DNA of 64,000 nucleotides from Serinus canaria (Eukaryota; Chordata; Aves; Passeriformes; Fringillidae). Within the stretch, counting starts at the first letter, position 1. The number at the start of each line of letters is the position of its first letter. Location of the stretch: assembly GCF_022539315.1 (NCBI RefSeq), contig NC_066317.1, positions 50,510,435-50,574,434 of the forward strand, in the 5' to 3' direction. Shown here piece after piece: positions 58,001 through 64,000 of the stretch. The notes under the pieces are model-generated. The model saw only the letters and a list, made by a program, of their open reading frames with translations. It was not told where the DNA came from and did not search any database. The translations under genes and the position numbers were made by a program.

Positions 58001-60269
58001 CACAGACAATTGTCATAATTTAGAATATTAGTGAATGAATTCATAAAAATAGTCAGTATTACTGAAAATTGGTCTAATATTTGTAAATCTTTATTAAAAA
58101 GTCTATTTTATCTAAGGTAAACCATGCCTTAGTCTCCTTCCTTTTTCTGTAGCCATAGGAATTTTATGTAGCCATAGTCATCTGCAAGAAACCTAAATGA
58201 TCAAATCATGATCATGGTTTCTTGATGTGTGAAGGCTATAAAAAGATCACCCTGTCCATAAAACTGAGACATTTCTATCCACTCATCTCTACAGCCTGGG
58301 TCTTACTACCTTCTTAATTAAAAATATGTGACTCATTGGTGTGCATGGAAAGTTTCATTAATGGAAATTTGCACTTACATTTGTGACAGCATGGTCAGAG
58401 GAATATTAGATATGGGTCTATCCCCTCCAAGTTAAATTTCTAAACTGCTGAAAGCAGTGGAAATTTCTCTTCTTATCTTTAGTAGGTGTGTACCTAAAAG
58501 GCAAAATACCTGTGAAAAACAGGACAAACAGCACTGGCCTATCACCCTCCAATTGCACTTAAGAAAAGAAGGGATTTCACAGGAGATGATATGTGGTATA
58601 AGGGTTTCTCAGAACCTGGAGAGATAGTTTTAGTGCAAGAATGAAGAGAGGAAACCAACAGACAAGGGTCCATGAATCAGAAATATTCAAGTGTCTGTGA
58701 ACGATAAGAAGTGCTGTTCGTTCAGCTTCCCTTTTAATTTGTTTCAAATACCTTAGAGAAAGACTTCCAAGGATACAAACAAGAAAACCTCATGAGGCCT
58801 CTGGTCTGCAAATCAATCTGATGATGAAGTTGGATATTTTTTTTAAAATCACCTTGATATTAAAAGTTTATATGTATTATCCTCCTGTATTATCCTTCCT
58901 TTCCCTTTTTAGGCCAGCTAAAAATGATGATGAATAAAATGCATAGGATAATTAGTGTTCACTAAAACTGAGTAAAATATTTAGTAAATATTTAGATAAA
59001 AATGAAATTATTAATTAAATATCTAGATGCTGGCTACAATATATTGTTTTGTGGCACAAGATTGTGATCATGAATCATTCTAAAATGAGACGATTACGAT
59101 CAACTCCATTTCAGATAAGGTATTTTTGAAAATTTAATCATCAGCTTTGGAAGTGAGTTAATGGGTCCTTTTCCTTTCTATAGAGCACATTGTGTTTAAA
59201 ATTTCCTTTGCATATACAGAATTGAGAAGTCTGATTAAATATGCATGCAACAGAAGCTAGAAATAAAGAATTCAAAGGACAGCCATGGGGAGATTTGATT
59301 GGGCTGAGCACTTCACAAGCGTTTCTGTAGGATACTGTAGGTACTCTTTCAGATTAGAAAACTTTGTGACTAGGATATAATGACTTTTTATTCCCTGTGA
59401 AACTCTCTCTCTTTTTGTCTTAGTCACTTTTCTCTTATATGACTAATGATATAATTCAAATGAAAGCCATGAATCTTTCACTCAGTAAGTTACAAAAAGA
59501 ACAGCATTTCAAGCTTTGAAATACCAACAGACTAAAATAAAAGAAGCCATAAGAAAAAGAATGTGACCACTTTTCTCTCTTCAGTGACCAAATAACCACC
59601 TCAAAGTTAGTTATTCTAGCTATGTCAAAGGCTTGCTTCAAAGAAGTCTTTTTAAAGCTTGAGAATTTGGTGACTGAGAACAGAATAGATATGTGGAGCC
59701 CACAGTCAGGATGAGCAAAGATCAGAAAATAGCTGTCTGGGTAGAAGTCTTCTATCAAAAGATGTATAGTTCTTACCTGGTTTCTTATTTCAGAATATTT
59801 TCTTCTTCAGTTATAAATATAAATAATGAATTTGGAAACCTAAGTGTTTAGCAAATGTTTTGTTTGAGAAGTGCATCCACTCACCATAGACGCAACAGAA
59901 ATAGCAGCCTCATTCCAAATAGCTTGTAGACCATACTAAGACAGCTCTGGTCCAGAATAATGTTTCATGGACTAAGTCTCCCTTTTTTTCTCTATTTTTA
60001 TCATATTTGTACCTATATTACAGGGATCTAGTAATATTTATGTCTCAACTCTTTGAAACCATTGACTTTCAAGTTATGAGTTTCTTACCCAGATACTTCA
60101 GAAAACAAGTCTGAGAGAATCTATTCTGAAAGTCACAGGATAGAATCTTGATGCTATTCTATCCACAGAGCAGTATTATATTAAATTATTTAAAGTATAA
60201 AATATTAAAATAAAGTAATAATATGGTGCTCAGTATTTTAAATATTGTAATCAGTGATGTAGAAAAAAG
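52051..60269. other. A+T-rich stretch without recognisable genes
   Basis: About 8.2 kb with no transposon or gene that I can support. There is a low-complexity AAAAT-type patch at about 57774-57822 and several T or A runs of 8-10. The GC-richer patch at about 55440-55610 is unassigned. A 100-codon minus-strand frame at 59456-59758, rich in Phe, Ser and Lys, has no recognisable domain. Confidence 0.5.
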
Positions 60270-60555
60270 ATTCAGAATCATGGCACCATTTGGATTGGAA
60301 AGGACATTCAAAGACCATCTAGTCCCACCCCCCTACCTTTGACATTGCCATCATCCACTATATTAGGCTCCTCAAAGCCCCACCAAACCTGATCTTGAAT
60401 CTTGATCACTTCCAGGAATGTGGAATCCACATCATCTCTGGGAAACCTGTTCCAGGGCCTTTCCCTTATAAATTATTTCTTTCTAACATTCACTCTAAAC
60501 CTACCCTTTTTCATTTCAAAACTGTTATTTTTACACTGTCACTAGAGGCCATGAA
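60270..60555 (-). mobile_element. CR1 LINE, short 5'-truncated copy
   Basis: The left edge reads TTCAGAATCATGGCACCATT and TGGATTGGAAAGGACATTCA, the reverse complement of the CR1 3' terminus. Then follow CCATCTAGTCCCACCCCCCT, GGAAACCTGTTCCAGGGCCT, and TTTCTTTCTAACATTCACTC with TAAACCTACCCTTTT, the reverse complement of the C-terminal ORF2 end (GLEQVPRD and the RLNVRKKF equivalents). About 285 bp; similarity ends near CACTGTCACTAGAGGCC. It is a dead copy. Confidence 0.92.
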
Positions 60556-62458
60556 GTGAAGTATCTGATAGTCTCCTGCACTAACAATATGAAAGATTAT
60601 ATTCTGGAGTGAATGAATTTTTGCTTTGTTTCACCTTGATAACCTTAAAGTGACAAATCTTTCATAGTCAAATTGTAAATGTCTCTTCATTAAATATTTG
60701 CAACATTTTCAAGCTAAACAGACTAACAAATCATCAGCCTAGAGACTTTGTGTCATATTACTTTTCCCACTGAATACTAAAGATGTTGTAAACTTTGAAG
60801 GTATTTTTGCATTTCATCTGTAGAATGCAAGATTGGTGACATTTTAAAGATTTAATTAAAGAATACTTATCATAGTAGAATTCCACAGGAAGTGCTGGGT
60901 GACAAAACCCCAATGTTGTAAAATTAATTGTACCACTAATGTATGGCTGAAACAAGTCGAAAGCTTGAACCCAATGAAGCAACTCATTAATCTTGAACCA
61001 GCTGTACTGTGCTAGGTGAATCATTTCTGTATTCACATCAAGTTATCTTAAAAAGAAAAAAATCTAAAAAGCTAAGGTATTTTTTTAAGCAGGTAAAATT
61101 ATTTTTCAGGACAGAATGTATTGCATAGACATGTTTATCACTAGAATTTTTTTTTTTTCTGAATTAATTCTTTAAAGCCCTTTAAGTTAGTTTTAAAAAT
61201 ACATTGTTTTCCTATATTAAAAAAATAATAGAAAACCTTTCTTTCGTCAAAAATTATATTTTTAAAAAAGACAATTTAAAAAAAAGGAAGAAGGTGCAAG
61301 GGTTTTCCTGTGGGCATAGTGATAAGAATTTTAAAAGATTGTGTATTTTGATGCCATGTTTTCTTTATGGATTATATGATTGTACAGTATTTCTTGAAGA
61401 AATGCCAACTAAGTTTATTGGCCAGTGTTTAGAAGCACAGAGATAATGGCATATTTAGAATATAAGCCTGCTTTTCCTAATTTCAGGAAAACAAGTAGCT
61501 TTCGATACATGGACACATGATAACATGAGAAACACACAGATCATAGAAGGGGAAAATAGATTGGCCAAGACTGGGACTAAACCAGTAAGACAGAACCAGA
61601 AGAATCCATCAGACTTTATAGCCAGAGAAGTGGAATACTTGGGAGAAGGATGTAAAAGACAGGGCATGGTGTAGTACTGCATTACTAGGAACTTATGCTG
61701 AATGTAAAACAAAGGTCAGTGGACAGAGAGAAGCAGCTGTTTATTCAGGACTGGGGGAAGGGAACTTGTAAGGTAAAGCAAACCATGTAATTGAAGCTGC
61801 TCAGAGCTTCCTCTCAAGCAGTTCTGCTTCTGATCATAACAGCTGTGAGCAGGAAGATAAATGTGTGGCTGATCTGATCATTGAAGTGGCTAACTTTATT
61901 TTGTGACCAGGAGAGAGCCAAAATGTTTTCCCTGCCACCAGTGAGAGATCATTCAACGGAGACAAATAAGATAATTTGAGACCCTAACAGAATGCAGACA
62001 ATTCCATCAAAGAAAAATACATTTCTATCATGTATAATGCAATGCTAATTGTCAAACATTTTTTCTTTAATGGGTCTATTATTTCTTTCAGTTGCTAAAT
62101 TAAATTACTCCTTGACTGTTGCAAGGAATGTACTTTCTCTTAGGTGTTTCTTTCGAATACAAGAATTTGAATTAGGTCACAATGATAGTGGTGAATCAGT
62201 CAAACCATTGCAGAGCAGTATAACCTGTCAATAGATAATTTCACTGTAGAATTCATCCTGATTTAGCAAAGTGAATGAGAAATTTTTTCCTTCTGTATTT
62301 TTCTAATGAGGAGTTATTGAATTGCTTAAAAAAGGGACCTGATTGGTGTTTCATGTTTGAACTATTGACTTTTAAAATATATAATGACTGCAAATGCACT
62401 ATTGGCATTTGAAACCAGGCTAAATAAAAGAATACAAGAAGAAATCCACTATAATGGC
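60556..62458. other. A+T-rich stretch without recognisable genes
   Basis: No supported gene. The segment 61440-61960 is somewhat richer in G+C and purines than its flanks and has no simple repeats; it might be a decayed element but matches nothing I can name. Frames of 80-92 codons (60758-61036, 61204-61446, 61455-61712) have no recognisable domain. Confidence 0.5.
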
Positions 62459-63450
62459 TGTAGAGGATTTACCCTGGCTGGATACCAAGTGGCCACCAAA
62501 GCTGCTCTACCACTCTCCTCCTCAACTGAATAAGGGAAAGAAAATATGAGAGATAGGGCAGGGAGAGATCATTTGTAACTTACTGTCACAGGTAAAAGAG
62601 ACTTGACTTGAGGAGAGTAATGGAATTTATTAGCAATCAAATCACAGAAGTGTATTGAGAAAATAAAACCAAATCTTAATTCCCTCTACCCTTTCTCTCT
62701 TCACAAGTTCAGTACTACTCCTAGTTCCTTGTGCTCCTTCTCCACAACAGCGCAAGGGGACTAGGAAAAGGGCTTGCTTTCTGTTCTTCACCCATTGTTT
62801 CTGCCACTTCCTCCTTAGGGTTAGGACTACTCATACTCTCCCCTGCTCCAGTGTGGGGTTCCTCTCATGGCAGACAGTTCTTAGAGTTCTCCCGTGTGGG
62901 TCCTTCACGTGGGTTGCAGTTCTTCACTAACTCCTCCACTATGGGCTTTTCTCTCCATGGAGACACAGCTCCTGTAAGGAGCCTGCTCCAGTATGGCCCT
63001 CCCTTGGAGTGACAGACTCCTTTGGGCATCCACTTGCTCTGGTGTGGGATCCCCCAAGGGCTGCAGGTGGATCTCAGCATCCCTGTGCTCCCCCATGGGC
63101 TGTAGGGGCACGGCTGCCTCACCATGGGCTGTGCCAGAGGCTGCAGGGGAATCTCAGCTCCAGTGCCTGGAGCAGCTCCTGCCCCTCCTGCTCCACTGAC
63201 CTGGGTGTCTGCAGAGTTCCTCTAACATAATCTCACTCCTCTGCTGTTGCAATTGTGCAGGAGCCTTTTTCTCTCCTTGTTAAATCTGTTACCCCAGAAG
63301 CACAACCATTATTGCTGATGGACTCGGCCTTGATCAGTGGCAGGTCAGTCTTGGATCCAGCTGGCACTGGCTCTGTCAGACATGTGGGAAGTGTCCCAGA
63401 GAAGTCACCCCTTGTAGCCCCACATTAGTAAACCTTGCCATTCACACACA
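62459..63450 (-). mobile_element. Solo LTR of an avian endogenous retrovirus (about 1 kb)
   Basis: The block begins TGTAGAGGATTTACCCTGGC and ends TTCACACACA, so it has TG..CA termini. From memory it follows, along its length, a common avian LTR: CCACCAAAGCTGCTCTACCA, CTCCTCAACTGA, AATAAAACCAAATCTTAA, GGGCTGCAGGTGGATCTCAG, GGGGAATCTCAGCTCC, CTGGCACTGGCTCTGTCAGA and CCTTGCCATTC. On the minus strand an AATAAA polyadenylation signal (62626-62631) lies about 170 bp from the 3' terminus, which favours minus orientation. Flanking pentamers ATGGC (62454-62458) and ATGAC (63451-63455) may be a one-mismatch target-site duplication. No internal retroviral sequence adjoins it, so it is probably a solo LTR left by recombination. 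Frames of 68-93 codons inside are non-coding. The class (perhaps ERVL-like) is uncertain. Confidence 0.82.
62838..63115 (-). repeat. Imperfect internal tandem repeat of the LTR (about 45-50 bp period)
   Basis: Inside the LTR, a motif of the type CTGCTCCAGTGTGGG(N)CCCATGGGCTGCAG recurs in degenerate form. Anchor words (GTGTGGG or ATGGG type) lie at about 62851, 62894, 62940, 62991 and 63042, so spacing is about 43-52 bp. The repeats are diverged from each other, suggesting an old array within the LTR U3 region. In such LTRs these arrays often sit in the enhancer part, but no function is shown here. Confidence 0.6.
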
Positions 63451-64000
63451 ATGACCCACTCCCAGTATACTGAAAATATTGTCCATGTGTGAAAGTGAAC
63501 ATTCTTTACTTCAGAGGTACAATAGCTATGTATACAATATATAGCTCTATGCACTGGGACAAGCATACATCCCACAATTTTCCAAACCCTCTTGTAAAAG
63601 TAGCAAAAAGAAAAATCTTGACAGACTGATATAAAGCTCTGAGAAAAACTGAAAGAAAAGTTGTAAGTATTCAGTCCTGAAAAGGCATTGTTAAGAGACA
63701 CAGCTATCTATATTTACAGGTGTTTCATTTCACCAAAAACATTCTGTAATCTTGATAATATTAAAGAAACCTCAGGGCTTATCGATATGAATTACAGGCT
63801 GGGAACTGATGCCCATGTCATCTTGTGATGCCAGCTCTGCATTTGTTCCTTATACTTCTGTCATCTATTAAAAGAGATTAAAAGCTGAATGGAAAATGTT
63901 TCACAAGTAACAATGCACTTCACAATTATGTTATTTATTAAAGTACTTGTAACTCTGAAAAAGAGCAAATCCCATGTTTAGGAGATAAATGAGTTTTTTA
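63451..64000. other. Right edge, A+T-rich, no recognisable gene
   Basis: No coding exon or known repeat seen. The 98-codon minus-strand frame spanning 63405-63701 starts outside and runs into the LTR terminus; it has no recognisable domain and is probably chance. Confidence 0.55.

Noticed and set aside
59456..59758. 100-codon minus-strand frame
   Set aside because: Composition follows the A+T-rich background (Phe, Ser, Lys, Ile) and no family is recognisable.
62731..63230. Cluster of 68-93-codon frames on both strands near the right end
   Set aside because: All lie within the solo LTR and its internal repeat array; LTR sequence of this type is non-coding.
1..64000. CRISPR arrays, bacterial operons, tRNA or rRNA genes, mitochondrial insertions
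   Set aside because: No regularly spaced direct repeats with unique spacers, no ribosome-binding-site and operon organisation, no A-box/B-box pair of a tRNA gene and no recognisable mitochondrial or rRNA sequence were found on reading both strands by eye.

Overview
The window reads as bird nuclear DNA, probably a songbird: a strongly A+T-rich, CpG-poor, gene-poor intergenic or intronic stretch. The main evidence is at least nine fragments of the avian CR1 LINE, recognised by its reverse-transcriptase C-terminal reading frame and by 3' ends related to ATTCTATG/TGATTCTGTG, together with avian-type endogenous-retrovirus LTRs. I find no intact protein-coding gene, no convincing coding exon, no tRNA or rRNA gene and no CRISPR. 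Nearly all open reading frames here are chance frames, low-complexity artefacts or transposon remnants.

Layout: a CR1 fragment on the minus strand near the left end (about 290-690); two adjacent perfect hairpins at 5739-5782 and 5796-5843; a CR1 remnant at 7428-7500; a well-preserved 5'-truncated CR1 (minus) at 9651-10352; a probable LTR tail at 14600-14985; an LTR (plus) at 21290-21585; a relative of that LTR in the opposite orientation at 30371-30700, next to an unassigned GC-richer island (30701-31240) and a CR1 (plus, 31243-31637); a 511-bp uninterrupted pyrimidine satellite at 35321-35831; CR1 pieces at 39416-39560 and 42258-42992 (both minus); an A/C-rich tract and an unassigned GC-richer island at 43660-44175; an old CR1 (plus) at 45015-45440; a CR1 with a duplicated tail (plus) at 49195-49983; a CR1 inserted inside another CR1 at 50955-52050; a CR1 3' end (minus) at 60270-60555; and a nearly 1-kb solo LTR (probably minus) at 62459-63450. 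Between these lie long A+T-rich stretches with only homopolymer runs and short simple repeats.

No genes work together here; the window is a record of retrotransposon insertion, decay and simple-repeat expansion. The features most worth checking are the twin perfect hairpins, the pentamer-to-hexamer satellite with G-quadruplex/triplex potential and a short direct repeat on either side, the nested CR1s, and the unassigned GC-richer islands. I saw no sign of a new functional system. Family assignments are from memory of avian repeat consensus sequences and need a repeat-library search to confirm.
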